Shown here: piece after piece, positions 19,279-30,216 of the stretch
How positions within the stretch are numbered: position 1 is the first letter of the stretch
How the letters are laid out: each line of letters opens with the position of its first letter
NCBI RefSeq assembly: GCF_000747525.1
Contig: NZ_CP009278.1
Location: forward strand, 1,364,001-1,428,000
Source: Sphingobacterium sp. ML3W
GTDB lineage: Bacteria; Bacteroidota; Bacteroidia; Sphingobacteriales; Sphingobacteriaceae
Length of the DNA stretch: 64,000 bases
Direction: 5' to 3'
The notes under the pieces: model-generated
The model's input: only the letters and a program-made list of their open reading frames with translations
Told to the model about the DNA's origin: nothing
Databases searched by the model: none
Program-made: the position numbers and the translations under genes

Positions 19279-20085
19279 ATGCTACATAAGACTATTGTAA
19301 TTCTCTTTTTAATCTTCGCACAATTTTCTGCTTCAGCGCAGGAGTATACCTTGATAAAGGATATATCCTACCGAGAAAAAAATGAAAATGATGCGTATAA
19401 AAAAGAGCGATGTAAACTCGATCTTTATCTTCCGCAGGATAAACCCAATTTTGCTACCATTGTGTGGTTTCATGGTGGAGGACTAGAAGGAGGGGAGAAA
19501 TTCATTCCATTGGAGCTTAAAGAAAAAGGAGTAGCGGTTATCGCTGTTAATTATAGACTAAGTCCGAAAGTACAGGGGCCGGCTTATATTGACGATGCTG
19601 CGGCAGCTGTTGCTTGGGCTTTTAATCATATTGCATCTCATGGGGGTGACCCTTCAAAAATCTATGTTTCAGGTCATTCTGCTGGTGGGTATTTGGCATT
19701 GATGGTTGGTTTGGATAAAGCATACCTTAAACAGTATAATATAGATGCTAATCGCATTAAGGGACTGGCTCCGGTCAGTGGGCAAACCAATACGCATTAT
19801 ACCATTAAGAAAGAACGAGGACAATCGATGGAAATTCCAATTATCGATCAGTATGCCCCATTGACCTTTGCTAGGAAAGATGCACCACCGATTCTATTGA
19901 TTACTGGAGATCCAAAGTTGGAATTGCCTGCGAGATATGAAGAGAATGCCCATCTGGCTGCTGTATTAGAAAATTTAAAACACCCTAATATACAATTGTA
20001 TCAATTGCAAGGTTTTGATCATGGAGGCGTTTATGCGCCTGGCTGTCTGTTAATGCTTAATTGGATTGAAAAGCAATCAAAATAA
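19279..20085 (+). CDS. exported alpha/beta hydrolase (esterase/lipase, HSL-like)
   Basis: 268 residues with a signal peptide (cleavage near SASAQ, residue 21). The fold carries the oxyanion motif HGGG (65-68), the nucleophile Ser134 in GHSAGG, Asp211 in ITGDP and His248 in FDHGG. This set is typical of hormone-sensitive-lipase-like carboxylesterases, including carbohydrate acetyl esterases. It is likely periplasmic; the natural ester is unknown. It is monocistronic. Confidence 0.85.
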   Translation: MLHKTIVILFLIFAQFSASAQEYTLIKDISYREKNENDAYKKERCKLDLYLPQDKPNFATIVWFHGGGLEGGEKFIPLELKEKGVAVIAVNYRLSPKVQGPAYIDDAAAAVAWAFNHIASHGGDPSKIYVSGHSAGGYLALMVGLDKAYLKQYNIDANRIKGLAPVSGQTNTHYTIKKERGQSMEIPIIDQYAPLTFARKDAPPILLITGDPKLELPARYEENAHLAAVLENLKHPNIQLYQLQGFDHGGVYAPGCLLMLNWIEKQSK

Positions 20086-20321
20086 CTAGCTGTAGAAAGA
20101 GCTGCGTTGCTGAAATCAAAATTCTTCGGAATCTTCTTGTAATAAATCAAACGATGTTTATATCAGATTGATGTTGCGTTGAACCCGATATCAGTTGGTA
20201 AACTTTGTTTTTTTAATATCGAATTCAGAAATATACGGTTTCTAATACTGCTTTGTTGTGTTTTACTGTCCATATGCCGTTTAATTGTTAACTTTATTAT
20301 ATCTATAAATTAAACATAAGC

Positions 20322-20891
20322 ATGACATCCAAAAGAGACATTCTTGACAGACTTAAAGCTGGGGAACAAGTAAGCCTAAGTGATCCTGATTACTATAAAA
20401 TCTATGCGGTTGTTGATAACACAATCAGGTTATCTCAAAAACTTAATAGTTCAGCAGATACCAATGAATTACGCAATTGCTTGAGTGAAATAATCGGGAC
20501 AAAAGTAGCCGATAGCACCATTATATTTCCTCCATTTTATACTAATTTTGGACGATTTATCTCGATTGGGGAACATGTTTTTATTAACCATGCCTGTTCC
20601 TTCTTAGATATGGGGGGTATAACGATTGAGGACGGAGCATTAATTGGTCCTAAAGTAAATCTCATTACAGAAAACCACCCTTTAAATCCAGCTGACAGAA
20701 GCGCTTTAGTTACAAAACCTATCCTCATCAAGCGTAAAGCCTGGATAGGGGCGGGGGCTACAATATTGCCTGGAGTAACAGTTGGGGAAAATTCGGTGGT
20801 TGCTGCGGGGGCAGTTGTTTCAAAGGATGTACCAGATAATGTGGTAGTCGGTGGTATACCTGCTAAATTTATAAAAAAGATTACCGAATGA
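20322..20891 (+). CDS. LbetaH acyltransferase (maltose/galactoside O-acetyltransferase-like)
   Basis: 189 residues forming an N-terminal helical cap and a left-handed beta-helix of hexapeptide repeats (IGEHVFINHACSFLDMGGI and following). The ENHPLNP segment and IGAGATILPGVTVGENSVVAAGAVVSK match sugar O-acetyltransferases of the Maa/LacA type, which use acetyl-CoA in a trimer. The acceptor sugar cannot be deduced. It stands alone and converges on an AraC gene. Confidence 0.87.
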   Translation: MTSKRDILDRLKAGEQVSLSDPDYYKIYAVVDNTIRLSQKLNSSADTNELRNCLSEIIGTKVADSTIIFPPFYTNFGRFISIGEHVFINHACSFLDMGGITIEDGALIGPKVNLITENHPLNPADRSALVTKPILIKRKAWIGAGATILPGVTVGENSVVAAGAVVSKDVPDNVVVGGIPAKFIKKITE

Positions 20892-20961
20892 TTGCCTTAT
20901 CCTTATGCAGGAAGACTTTCTCAAGCTGATGAATGCTGGCTGTTTTACTTGCGGATAAATA

Positions 20962-20996
20962 GTACGTTCATTTTTCTTATTTGCAGATGAACGTAC
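20962..20996. terminator. terminator-like hairpin between acetyltransferase and AraC genes
   Basis: A perfect 10-bp stem (20962-20971 with 20987-20996) with a 15-nt loop in a convergent spacer. The downstream T-tract is weak. Confidence 0.5.
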
Positions 20997-21008
20997 AAGT
21001 TTTATGAT

Positions 21009-21938
21009 TTAGTAATCCGACCCTGCAGTTCTAAATTCATTTGGACTGATTCCAACATTTTTTTTAAAAAATCGCGAAAAATGTTGTGGGTATTTGAAGC
21101 CTAATTCGTAAGCAATCTCATTGATCGTTTTACTTCGGTCATGTATCTTATTTATTGCTTCAGCTACGATTTTTTTTTGGATATATTCCTGGGCACATTT
21201 TCCCGCTTCTTTTTTTATCCGATCTCCAAAATAATTCGCTGATATATTCAGTTTTTCGGCAAAATAGGCAACGGAAGGTATTCCGACTTCGATGAGATCT
21301 TCAGATGAGAAATATTGGTTAAGCAAATCATTGAAATTTTTCACCATACCTTGATTCAGACTTTCTTGCGTAATGAATTGACGATCGTAAAAACGTTCAC
21401 AGTAATTTAGGAACAGTTCAATATTCGAAGTCAGTAATTTTTTACTGTGCTTATCTATTGATTGACTCAATTCATATTCGATTTTAGAAAAGCAGTCGGC
21501 AACAGTTTTTGTTTCCCATTCTGATAATTGTATGATCTGATGACAGTCTTTATGGAAAAAGTAGTAAACGCTCAGTTTTTCTGCAAGAGACGTTTCTTTT
21601 ATTAAGTCGTGGTGGAATACAAGTGCATGTCCTTTACCTTTAATTTCAGCAGTATTATGCTCTATTCCGATAACTTGTCCAGGAGCAATAAACGCTAATT
21701 GCCCTTCATGATTGTCAAGAACAGATAGTGCGATACAATATAGATTTAAATGCACAGTACTGTCACGACGTACTATCGCCTTAGACCAGTCTACGATATT
21801 GACGAGTGGATGACGAGTTTCAAATTGATTGAAAGTATTGAATGCAGAAACGGTGTTTAGATGAGTGAGTGTTTTCATGTTACTGACATTTACTATTTGA
21901 TTAATTTTTGCCATTTGAGATTGATATCTAATCTCCAT
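21009..21938 (-). CDS. AraC family transcriptional regulator
   Basis: 309 residues from the first ATG; an ATG at 21878 (MKTLTHLNTVSAF) is an equally good start and fits the family length. The C-terminal 100 residues hold two helix-turn-helix units (SANYFGDRIKKEAG and INEIAYELGFKYPQHFSRFFKKNVGISPNEFR), the AraC signature. The N-terminal cupin-like part has no recognised ligand. It lies next to a LytS/LytTR pair and near an aldo-keto reductase/flavodoxin pair, an arrangement in which such regulators often control the reductases (inference). Confidence 0.87.
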   Translation of the reverse strand: MEIRYQSQMAKINQIVNVSNMKTLTHLNTVSAFNTFNQFETRHPLVNIVDWSKAIVRRDSTVHLNLYCIALSVLDNHEGQLAFIAPGQVIGIEHNTAEIKGKGHALVFHHDLIKETSLAEKLSVYYFFHKDCHQIIQLSEWETKTVADCFSKIEYELSQSIDKHSKKLLTSNIELFLNYCERFYDRQFITQESLNQGMVKNFNDLLNQYFSSEDLIEVGIPSVAYFAEKLNISANYFGDRIKKEAGKCAQEYIQKKIVAEAINKIHDRSKTINEIAYELGFKYPQHFSRFFKKNVGISPNEFRTAGSDY

Positions 21939-22075
21939 AGCTATTCGATCCTAGTGTGGAAGTTGACAAGACCTATAATAAGCTATCCCGATAGATATCA
22001 ACAAACATCAGGAAATTAGTTTAGGTCAATATATGGAAGGGGAGGAAAACGAAAAATTGGTTACTGAAAACGATT

Positions 22076-22828
22076 TTATCCACTAACTATCCACTCTTTG
22101 AAATCCGATGCTTTGTTTTTACTGATATAAATACGTTCGGGAGTATCTATGTCAAGTGTGATAAGGAGACGATTATCAAACCAGATCGTGATGCTCTGAA
22201 CTGAACTTCTGGCAATAATAAATTGTTTATTGGCACGGTAAAATTTTGTCGGATTTAAAGTCGTATAGATATAATCGAGTGTTCTCGAATAGCGATAATT
22301 GTTGCCATCTTTTATATAAATGCTGGTGTTCTTATCCGTCGTATAAAAAAAAGCAACAGTTTGTAAATTAATAGGAAGTAGCTTGTCCTGGACGGAAATA
22401 AGGAGTTTGTCTTTGTACTGCGAAGAAGGAGCCAATTGTGTGATCTTTGTGATATAAGAAACCAGATCATTTTGGGAAAACCGTTTAAATTTGAGAAGCG
22501 CTCGCTCGAGATCACTTGATTTTATGGGCTTGAGTAAGTAGTCGATGCTGCTGACTTTAAATGCATCGATGGCATATTCATCATAAGCTGTTGTAAATAT
22601 GATGGGTACTTCGACTTGGATATGATCAAATATCAAAAATGCAGATCCGTCGGATAGGTGGATGTCCATTAAAATGAGATCGGGTGCTGGATGTGTATTT
22701 AACCAATTGATGGTTTGGCTTACACTCTCTGTATTTCCTAAAACTTGTATCGAAGGGTCGATTTCTTTTAATATTTCAACTAAGCTTTCGTAAGCTGCAG
22801 TTTCATCTTCTACAATCAATACCTGCAT
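22076..22828 (-). CDS. LytTR family response regulator
   Basis: 250 residues: a receiver domain with the phospho-acceptor Asp55 (ILMDIHLSD) and KPI late in the domain, then a LytTR DNA-binding domain (about 145-248). It is the partner of the histidine kinase six bases upstream in the same operon. LytTR proteins usually bind paired direct repeats near their targets; none was identified with confidence here. Confidence 0.92.
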   Translation of the reverse strand: MQVLIVEDETAAYESLVEILKEIDPSIQVLGNTESVSQTINWLNTHPAPDLILMDIHLSDGSAFLIFDHIQVEVPIIFTTAYDEYAIDAFKVSSIDYLLKPIKSSDLERALLKFKRFSQNDLVSYITKITQLAPSSQYKDKLLISVQDKLLPINLQTVAFFYTTDKNTSIYIKDGNNYRYSRTLDYIYTTLNPTKFYRANKQFIIARSSVQSITIWFDNRLLITLDIDTPERIYISKNKASDFKEWIVSG

Positions 22829-22834
22829 AAATAA

Positions 22835-23839
22835 TTACTTTAAGGGTAAATAAACGGTGAATGTCTTTCCATCATCTTCTACCCGGATTGACTTTTCTAA
22901 CAATAATAAAAATCGGTTCTCTAGATTTTTGAGTCCTGTACCATTGGTATTGGCTATTGTTAATTTAGGATAAATCGGATTGGAGATAACCAATTCATTA
23001 TTCTCGTTCAAGTAGATGTCAATAACCATTTTATGGTCGCTGTCTATTGTGTTGTGAACAACAATATTATCCAGCAGGGGAAGGATGGAGAGGACCGGGA
23101 GTGTGTAATCCAATACGTTTTGGTCAATATGGATATGGTATGCCAGCTTATTGGCAAAACGGACTTCCATCATATACTTGAAGGCATCTACAAATGCTAG
23201 TTCTTCCCTTAAGGTAACAAGCCCTTTTTTATCACTCTGTAGGATGTATCGGAATACATCGGATAACTTGTTGACATAGGTCAATGTGACTTCATCATTC
23301 TTTTTTCGTATCAAAGAGGTTAAACCATTGAGCGAATTGAAAAAGAAATGGGGGTTGATCTGATTGGTAAGTGCGTCATAGCGGCTTTCCAGATTTTTGA
23401 CTGTAAGTTCTTCAATCTGCTGTTCTTTTTTCCTCCTTTCGATATACAGTTGTATAATATGTCCCATCAATGAACTTAATATGGAAACAACAAAGAATTG
23501 GAAAAGGACAAGACTTCCGAAATGCCTCACCTTGGTAAAGAGTAACACTGAAATACCTCCATAAACAACGTACGCAATAGCAGCAATCAAGAGGCTATAT
23601 CCAAATCTTTTTTTGAAAGAGGAGGTTTTAAGATTTGCTAAATTGGTTTTGATCAGTAAAAAAATCAATGACACAAAGAATGCATAACGAAACAGAAAAA
23701 AAATGATATGAGCCATTTTTCTTGATTCGTCAAGATTTTTTAATTCAAAGGGCAACCAGGTGATATCTGGATATATAACAAATATAGCAGCAGCGACACT
23801 TATTAGCAGTAATTGCCATGAGTTGTATTTTGTTAACAA
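22835..23839 (-). CDS. LytS-type sensor histidine kinase
   Basis: 334 residues with four predicted membrane helices (about 8-27, 43-64, 80-101, 108-131), a short coiled linker and a His_kinase (PF06580-type) domain with the phospho-accepting His164 in NQINPHFFFNSL. A terminal ATPase region ends with the NGTGLKNLENR motif. There is no separate periplasmic sensor domain, so the signal is probably sensed within or near the membrane. It is the first gene of the kinase-regulator operon. Confidence 0.92.
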   Translation of the reverse strand: MLTKYNSWQLLLISVAAAIFVIYPDITWLPFELKNLDESRKMAHIIFFLFRYAFFVSLIFLLIKTNLANLKTSSFKKRFGYSLLIAAIAYVVYGGISVLLFTKVRHFGSLVLFQFFVVSILSSLMGHIIQLYIERRKKEQQIEELTVKNLESRYDALTNQINPHFFFNSLNGLTSLIRKKNDEVTLTYVNKLSDVFRYILQSDKKGLVTLREELAFVDAFKYMMEVRFANKLAYHIHIDQNVLDYTLPVLSILPLLDNIVVHNTIDSDHKMVIDIYLNENNELVISNPIYPKLTIANTNGTGLKNLENRFLLLLEKSIRVEDDGKTFTVYLPLK

Positions 23840-25218
<1,379 letters not shown>

Positions 25219-25338
25219 GAAGGAAGATTGGCGACGGATTAGGGGTTTAGATAAGGAATAATGGTAGTAACTTCAGTAAAGGGTATACTAACCTTTAGGT
25301 TGATTGTAGGGATATTTGTTTATTAAAATAAGTTAAAG

Positions 25339-25986
25339 ATGAAAGCAATAACACAGTATGGTCTACTAATATGTATAAGTTTATTCCTGATGATGGCTTG
25401 TACTCATGCAAATGATACCGTAAACGATCGATCTAAACCGCATGCCAAAAAGGATAAATGGAAGCAAAGTAAGAAGATATTGATTGTTTATTTATCTCGT
25501 ACTAATAACACTAAGGCCGTTGCAAAGATGATTCATCAAGAAGTTGAAGGTGATCTTGTGGCTGTCGAATTGATAAAAGATTACCCCCTGGACTATCAAA
25601 CTACGGTAGATCAGGTTGCCCGAGAAAACGAAAGTGGTTATTTGCCTCCTTTGAAAACTATAATTTCCGATATAACACAATATGATATTGTCTTTATTGG
25701 ATTTCCGACCTGGGGAATGCAGTTGCCTCCACCTATAAAAAGTTTTTTGAACCAATATGATTTAAGCGGAAAAACTGTCGTCACATTTAATACCAATGCT
25801 GGTTATGGTATTGGGAATAGTTTTGAAATGGTAAAGAAATTATGCCCTAATAGCACCATTTTGGAAGGATTTTCTACAAAAGGGGGCAAAGAAAAAGAAG
25901 GGTTATTTATGGTGATGAAGGGGGATAAAGAATTGGAGGTTCAGGCTAATATTAAAAAATGGTTAATGAAAATAGGCATAAATTAG
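25339..25986 (+). CDS. flavodoxin-like lipoprotein
   Basis: 215 residues. An N-terminal hydrophobic stretch with the lipobox LMMAC (Cys21) predicts a lipoprotein. The rest is a flavodoxin fold with the FMN phosphate loop YLSRTNNTKA and the FIGFPTWGMQLPPP loop that packs on the flavin. It may carry electrons in the periplasm or act as an NAD(P)H:acceptor reductase; the partner is unknown. It probably works with the neighbouring aldo-keto reductase gene. Confidence 0.87.
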   Translation: MKAITQYGLLICISLFLMMACTHANDTVNDRSKPHAKKDKWKQSKKILIVYLSRTNNTKAVAKMIHQEVEGDLVAVELIKDYPLDYQTTVDQVARENESGYLPPLKTIISDITQYDIVFIGFPTWGMQLPPPIKSFLNQYDLSGKTVVTFNTNAGYGIGNSFEMVKKLCPNSTILEGFSTKGGKEKEGLFMVMKGDKELEVQANIKKWLMKIGIN

Positions 25987-26072
25987 AGGACACAACGTAT
26001 AGTTATATCATATAGAAAAAGTATTAAGAGGATATGATGCGCTCGATATCATATTCAAGCTCTATTTTGAAT

Positions 26073-26098
26073 AAGCAGGAAATATTTCCTGCTTTTTT
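26073..26098 (+). terminator. terminator after the flavodoxin gene
   Basis: A near-perfect hairpin (AAGCAGGAA at 26073-26081 with TTCCTGCTT at 26086-26094) is followed by six T. Confidence 0.85.
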
Positions 26099-26271
26099 AA
26101 TCATTGAAATTTTTGAAAATTTCATTCTATGCTGTTGTAATATCTACATCTAGACTACGATTTGATTTTTATAAAAAATAGTCATTAATTTTATTGACAC
26201 GCTTTAGCGATTCACATTATTTCTTTAACTTGAGCCTATACAAAAACTGGTGCCATCTTTAATCCTAAATT

Positions 26272-27096
26272 ATGACCAAGCTAACGCTAATAATCAACTT
26301 TGTGCTATTGTCAACAATGATTTTAGCACAGGAAAAATTGAATGTAAAATTTAAAGATGCTATACCTGTTCTTAATTTGGGGACTTTCCATATGGGGGAA
26401 ACTACGGATGCAAGCAAAGTTGAATTTGATGAGCATAACGAGGATAATGTTAAAGAAATCCATGAGATAGCAAAGAAATTGGCTGCTTTTAAACCTACAA
26501 TTCTTATTGTCGAATCACTTTTGAAAAATCAGGATAATTTGGAGCAATCGTACCAGAAGTATCTTCATCAACCTGATATGAAATTTGAGAGACCTGACGA
26601 AATTGAATTGTTAGCATTTGAAATAGGTCGATTGGCAGGAACGCAACGCATCTATGGCATAGATTATAAAGAAGAATACAATTACGATCTGTTTAATTCT
26701 TTAAAAAATAAGGTGGACGCAACAACTTTCCCAGCTTATTATAAAATGATGCAAAATCATGAGACAGAGTATATTGAAAAACTAGGTAGAAAACCGACTA
26801 TTCAGGATATGTTGATAGGAACTAACCAGCCTGAATATTTGGATTTCCTAATCAATGCCAATGCAGATCTGCTTACCTATGTCTCGACCAAAGGTAAGGC
26901 TGAGGGGGCGGATGAGGCCGCCAAGTTTTACCATCGAAATTTAGTTATTTTTTCCAATCTGAATCAAATTGAAGTAACTGAAAACGATCGAATATTCATT
27001 TTAATGGGAGCTACGCACACGGCATTTCTAAAAGAATTGATGAAAAGAAGCCCTAAATATATTTTGTATGATGTTTTTGATTATTTAAAGGATTAG
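26272..27096 (+). CDS. exported DUF5694 family protein (TraB/GumN-like)
   Basis: 274 residues with a signal peptide (MTKLTLIINFVLLSTMILAQ). The motifs LGTFHMGE, ILIVESLLK, YGIDYKEEY and FILMGATHTAFLKE correspond to DUF5694, a branch of the EreA/ChaN/TraB-like superfamily with conserved His and Glu residues. Some superfamily members are hydrolases, but this branch has no assigned reaction. It is monocistronic. Confidence 0.75.
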   Translation: MTKLTLIINFVLLSTMILAQEKLNVKFKDAIPVLNLGTFHMGETTDASKVEFDEHNEDNVKEIHEIAKKLAAFKPTILIVESLLKNQDNLEQSYQKYLHQPDMKFERPDEIELLAFEIGRLAGTQRIYGIDYKEEYNYDLFNSLKNKVDATTFPAYYKMMQNHETEYIEKLGRKPTIQDMLIGTNQPEYLDFLINANADLLTYVSTKGKAEGADEAAKFYHRNLVIFSNLNQIEVTENDRIFILMGATHTAFLKELMKRSPKYILYDVFDYLKD

Positions 27097-27384
27097 ACAT
27101 ATCTGATGCTAATATCAATACAATTATATTGTGTATCTAAGCAAAATTATCTAAGTTTAAAGACTATTAAAATGGAATATAAAATACAGTATCCAGATAA
27201 GAAGGGAGCTCTGTAATTGAACCAATTGTCATCAAATTCATTTTATTTATAGCTTTTAATTTGATATTCGAGTTGTCTAGGATAGGATAGCTATTTTTCG
27301 CTTAAAAGTTATATTGTGTGGGTATATAAGTCGGAATGATTTGAAGGGAAGCTGAACGAAGTTGGAGAGGGAGTCTATAAAAAT

Positions 27385-29904
27385 ATGAAGAGTATAGTAA
27401 TATCGTTGTTATGTATTTGGATGCTGGGTATCGGTACAATATCTAGTTATGCTCAGGGTTTGTATTTTGTAAGTCATGAAGAGGTACAGAATAAACGAAC
27501 TGGACTTGAATTATTTGGCGAAAATGTGCTTTCCATACAGGATCAATTTGATATGAAGTTTGCATTGAAGTACCGTCCAGGTCAGGAGACTTATTTTGGT
27601 TACGTATTTCGGATTATCCTTAACGATCAATATAATATAGACTTAATCAGCCGTGACTATAGTACGCAAAATAGAAAGTTAAGTCTAGTGGTTGGTGATC
27701 AAGAGTATACGATTGCATTGAAAAATAATACACTTGATCCCTATCAATGGCTCAATGTGCATATTATGTTGGATTTGAAATCAGGAAATTTGCACTTTAG
27801 CATTGGTGAACAACAAGTTGATATTCCTCTGTCGTTTCCTAAACAGGTTGCAGCTCGGATTTCCTTTGGTGCGAACAATATGACAAGGTACTCTACTACT
27901 GATGTACCACCAATCTATGTAAAAGATATTCAATTGTATCAAGGGGGAAAAGAGCGCTATAAATGGACACTCCTAGAAGAAGGAAATCTTTTAGATACAC
28001 TGCGAAATGAAAAGGCGATTGCTATAAACCCAGTATGGGTACAGTCTTTACATCGTAAATGGTTAGCTTCGAATACACTTTATGCGAGCCCAGCTGCAAG
28101 TGTATGTTTTGATCAGGAAAGGGAAATCCTTTATATTGTGGGCAATGAATACATCACTAAATATGCTATAGCAACAGGTAAACAGGAACGTATAATATAT
28201 GCTGATGGACCATTGGGTCTCTTGCCAGGCAATCAATCTCTTTATGTTGGTAAGGGGAACCAGGTCTTTAATTATTTCCCAGACCAACAGTTACTGACTT
28301 CCTTTGATGAGAAAACTCGAACCTGGAGCAAAAGATATACAACTGGACAAACGACTGCTTATTGGCATTCCAATAAATTTTTTAGTAAGTCTGATTCCGC
28401 AATTTATGTCTTAGGTGGTTATGGATATTTTACCTATAAGAATCAGCTTTCCAAGATTTCAATGAAAGATGGTCAATGGCAGGAAGTAATATTGAAGGAG
28501 TCTGCTTATACACCTCGATATTTGTCTAGCCTAGGTGTAACTGATAAAGGTGCTTATATTTTGGGTGGATATGGTAATAAGTCAGGTAAGCAGGAGTTGA
28601 ATCCACATTATTATTATGATTTGCTCTATTTTGATCCTGTAAAAGCCACAATCCGTAAAGTTGCAAACCTTCCTATGACTGACGAAGAATATATTTTTGG
28701 TAATTCTATGGTCATCGTTGGTCAGCAATTCTATAGCCTGATGCATACGAAAAATGTATTCGACACCAGTATCCGACTTTTAGGTGGTGGATTAGATGGT
28801 ACAGATATTAAAGTGCTTGAGGATAGTATACCGTATAAATTTAGTGATATTAAGTCTTATTCGGATCTCTTTTTTGCCTCTCGTTCTCAAAAACTCTTGG
28901 CGGTTACTTTGTTTGATAATGGTGAACAAACGGAGGTGAAAATATATAGTCTTAATTTTCCTCCCCAGTTTTTAGATCGTGTTTCTATCAGTGGTAGTTC
29001 ATTCATGAGTAAAGGTGTGATATTTCTCCTATTGCTTTTGAGTGGAGTAATAATTTCAATGGCATTCTTGTGGAGAATTAGAAAAAAGATACCAAGTAGA
29101 TTGGATACTCCTGTTAAGAAAGAAATGATTTCACCCCTAAAAATAGAACCAGAATTACATGTTGAGCCACAAGTAGTCAATCACATCTATTTTTTTGGCC
29201 CGTTTCGCGTGTTTGATCACATGGGATTGGAGGTGACTCGTCAATTCACTCCTGTTCTTAGACAATTATTTCTCAGTATTTGCTTATATACTTTTTCATC
29301 TAAAAAGGGTATTAGCTCCGAGCGTTTATATGAATTGTTGTGGTCGGATAAATCTACTAAAAGTGCGCGAAATAATCTATTGGTCAATATGGGTAAGTTA
29401 AAAACGCTTCTTTCGGATGTTGTTGGACTCGAGATCTCTAAAGAAACGGGTTATTGGGTGATAAAACTGGGTGAGGATAACGCTTATATCGATTATGCCT
29501 ATTTTAAAGCAGTGTCGAAAAATACAAGATTAGACTTTCGTGAAAAAATGATGGTCATCGCAGATATCGTTCAAAAAGGAAGCTTTTTAGAGGATATGAA
29601 TTACGAATGGATGGATGAATATAAAAGCGAGGTATCGACAATTGTGACGGAGGTCTACACCGGCTATCAGGAAGTGATGGATGCAGGAAACGAAAAAGAA
29701 GATGTGCAGCTCATGATTGCTAATAAGATTATGCAATTTAATCCGATGAATGAAGAAGCGATGTCTGTAGGTTGTCTGTTGATGTCTAAATCAGGTATGC
29801 ATCAGGAAGCTCGAATAACTTATGAAAGCTTTGCACAAGAATACCTTAAGCTTTATGGAGAAGTCTATCCTATATCCCTTAAAGAAATTTTAAAACGTTC
29901 CTAA
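27385..29904 (+). CDS. membrane-spanning SARP-like transcriptional regulator with periplasmic sensor
   Basis: 839 residues. A signal peptide ends near YAQG (residue 25). A LamG/concanavalin-like beta domain follows (about 26-185), then a kelch/beta-propeller-like region (about 210-535, repeats such as YVLGGYGYF and YILGGYGNK). A single TM helix spans about 543-562 and is followed by a basic RIRKK stop-transfer. The cytoplasmic part has a winged-helix domain (about 598-690, with GISSERLYELLWSDKSTKSARNNL) like the OmpR/SARP type, and a C-terminal helical BTAD/TPR-like domain (700-839). It is likely a one-component regulator that senses a periplasmic glycan and acts on the SusC operon 300 bp downstream. 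Function is inferred from domains and position. Confidence 0.75.
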   Translation: MKSIVISLLCIWMLGIGTISSYAQGLYFVSHEEVQNKRTGLELFGENVLSIQDQFDMKFALKYRPGQETYFGYVFRIILNDQYNIDLISRDYSTQNRKLSLVVGDQEYTIALKNNTLDPYQWLNVHIMLDLKSGNLHFSIGEQQVDIPLSFPKQVAARISFGANNMTRYSTTDVPPIYVKDIQLYQGGKERYKWTLLEEGNLLDTLRNEKAIAINPVWVQSLHRKWLASNTLYASPAASVCFDQEREILYIVGNEYITKYAIATGKQERIIYADGPLGLLPGNQSLYVGKGNQVFNYFPDQQLLTSFDEKTRTWSKRYTTGQTTAYWHSNKFFSKSDSAIYVLGGYGYFTYKNQLSKISMKDGQWQEVILKESAYTPRYLSSLGVTDKGAYILGGYGNKSGKQELNPHYYYDLLYFDPVKATIRKVANLPMTDEEYIFGNSMVIVGQQFYSLMHTKNVFDTSIRLLGGGLDGTDIKVLEDSIPYKFSDIKSYSDLFFASRSQKLLAVTLFDNGEQTEVKIYSLNFPPQFLDRVSISGSSFMSKGVIFLLLLLSGVIISMAFLWRIRKKIPSRLDTPVKKEMISPLKIEPELHVEPQVVNHIYFFGPFRVFDHMGLEVTRQFTPVLRQLFLSICLYTFSSKKGISSERLYELLWSDKSTKSARNNLLVNMGKLKTLLSDVVGLEISKETGYWVIKLGEDNAYIDYAYFKAVSKNTRLDFREKMMVIADIVQKGSFLEDMNYEWMDEYKSEVSTIVTEVYTGYQEVMDAGNEKEDVQLMIANKIMQFNPMNEEAMSVGCLLMSKSGMHQEARITYESFAQEYLKLYGEVYPISLKEILKRS

Positions 29905-29916
29905 AACGTTTATCAA

Positions 29917-29941
29917 GGCCACTAGTGTGGTCTATTTTATT
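29917..29941 (+). terminator. weak terminator-like hairpin after the regulator gene
   Basis: A 6-bp stem (GGCCAC at 29917-29922 with GTGGTC at 29927-29932) with a TAGT loop is followed by a T-rich tail. Confidence 0.4.
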
Positions 29942-29991
29942 AAAATATTAATCTGACAATCAGCTTGTTGTATTATTAATTTGTGCGGGTG

Positions 29992-30043
29992 TTTCAAATT
30001 AATATAAAATTAAGTCAAAATTAAGCTCTTCCAGTTTCATTTG
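29992..30043 (+). promoter_or_regulatory. three 11-bp-phased heptad repeats and -7-like element upstream of susC
   Basis: The heptamer AAATTAA occurs at 29996-30002, 30007-30013 and 30018-30024, each pair separated by 4 bp (11-bp period). TTCATTTG at 30036-30043 differs at one defined position from TAnnTTTG. Heptads at 11-bp spacing just upstream of a promoter are the known operator form of SARP regulators. The A+T-rich context lowers certainty. Confidence 0.45.
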
Positions 30044-30216
30044 TATAACCAATTAAAAACAGGAGGACTTTATGATATGATGACCTATTTTATTGCGTCT
30101 TGATGATCACGTATTAATAGTGAAATATGCAGGATTAATAGCCCTTGATTTGGTCGTTTAACGAATCTAATCAGATGGGGCACTTATCTATAACCAAAGT
30201 AAAACCTATAAATCAT

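Larger units (their letters stand above)
29905..30216 (+). other. 312-bp regulator-susC intergenic region
   Basis: It holds a short hairpin after the regulator gene (29917-29932), three phased AAATTAA repeats (29996-30024), a -7-like element at 30036-30043, and a leader of about 170 nt to the susC start. An in-frame TTG at 30145 and ATG at 30175 could extend susC upstream. Confidence 0.6.

Noticed and set aside
30145..30216. TTG start at 30145 for susC
   Set aside because: It would place a long polar stretch before the signal peptide; ATG at 30217 gives a more normal export signal, though 30175 cannot be excluded.
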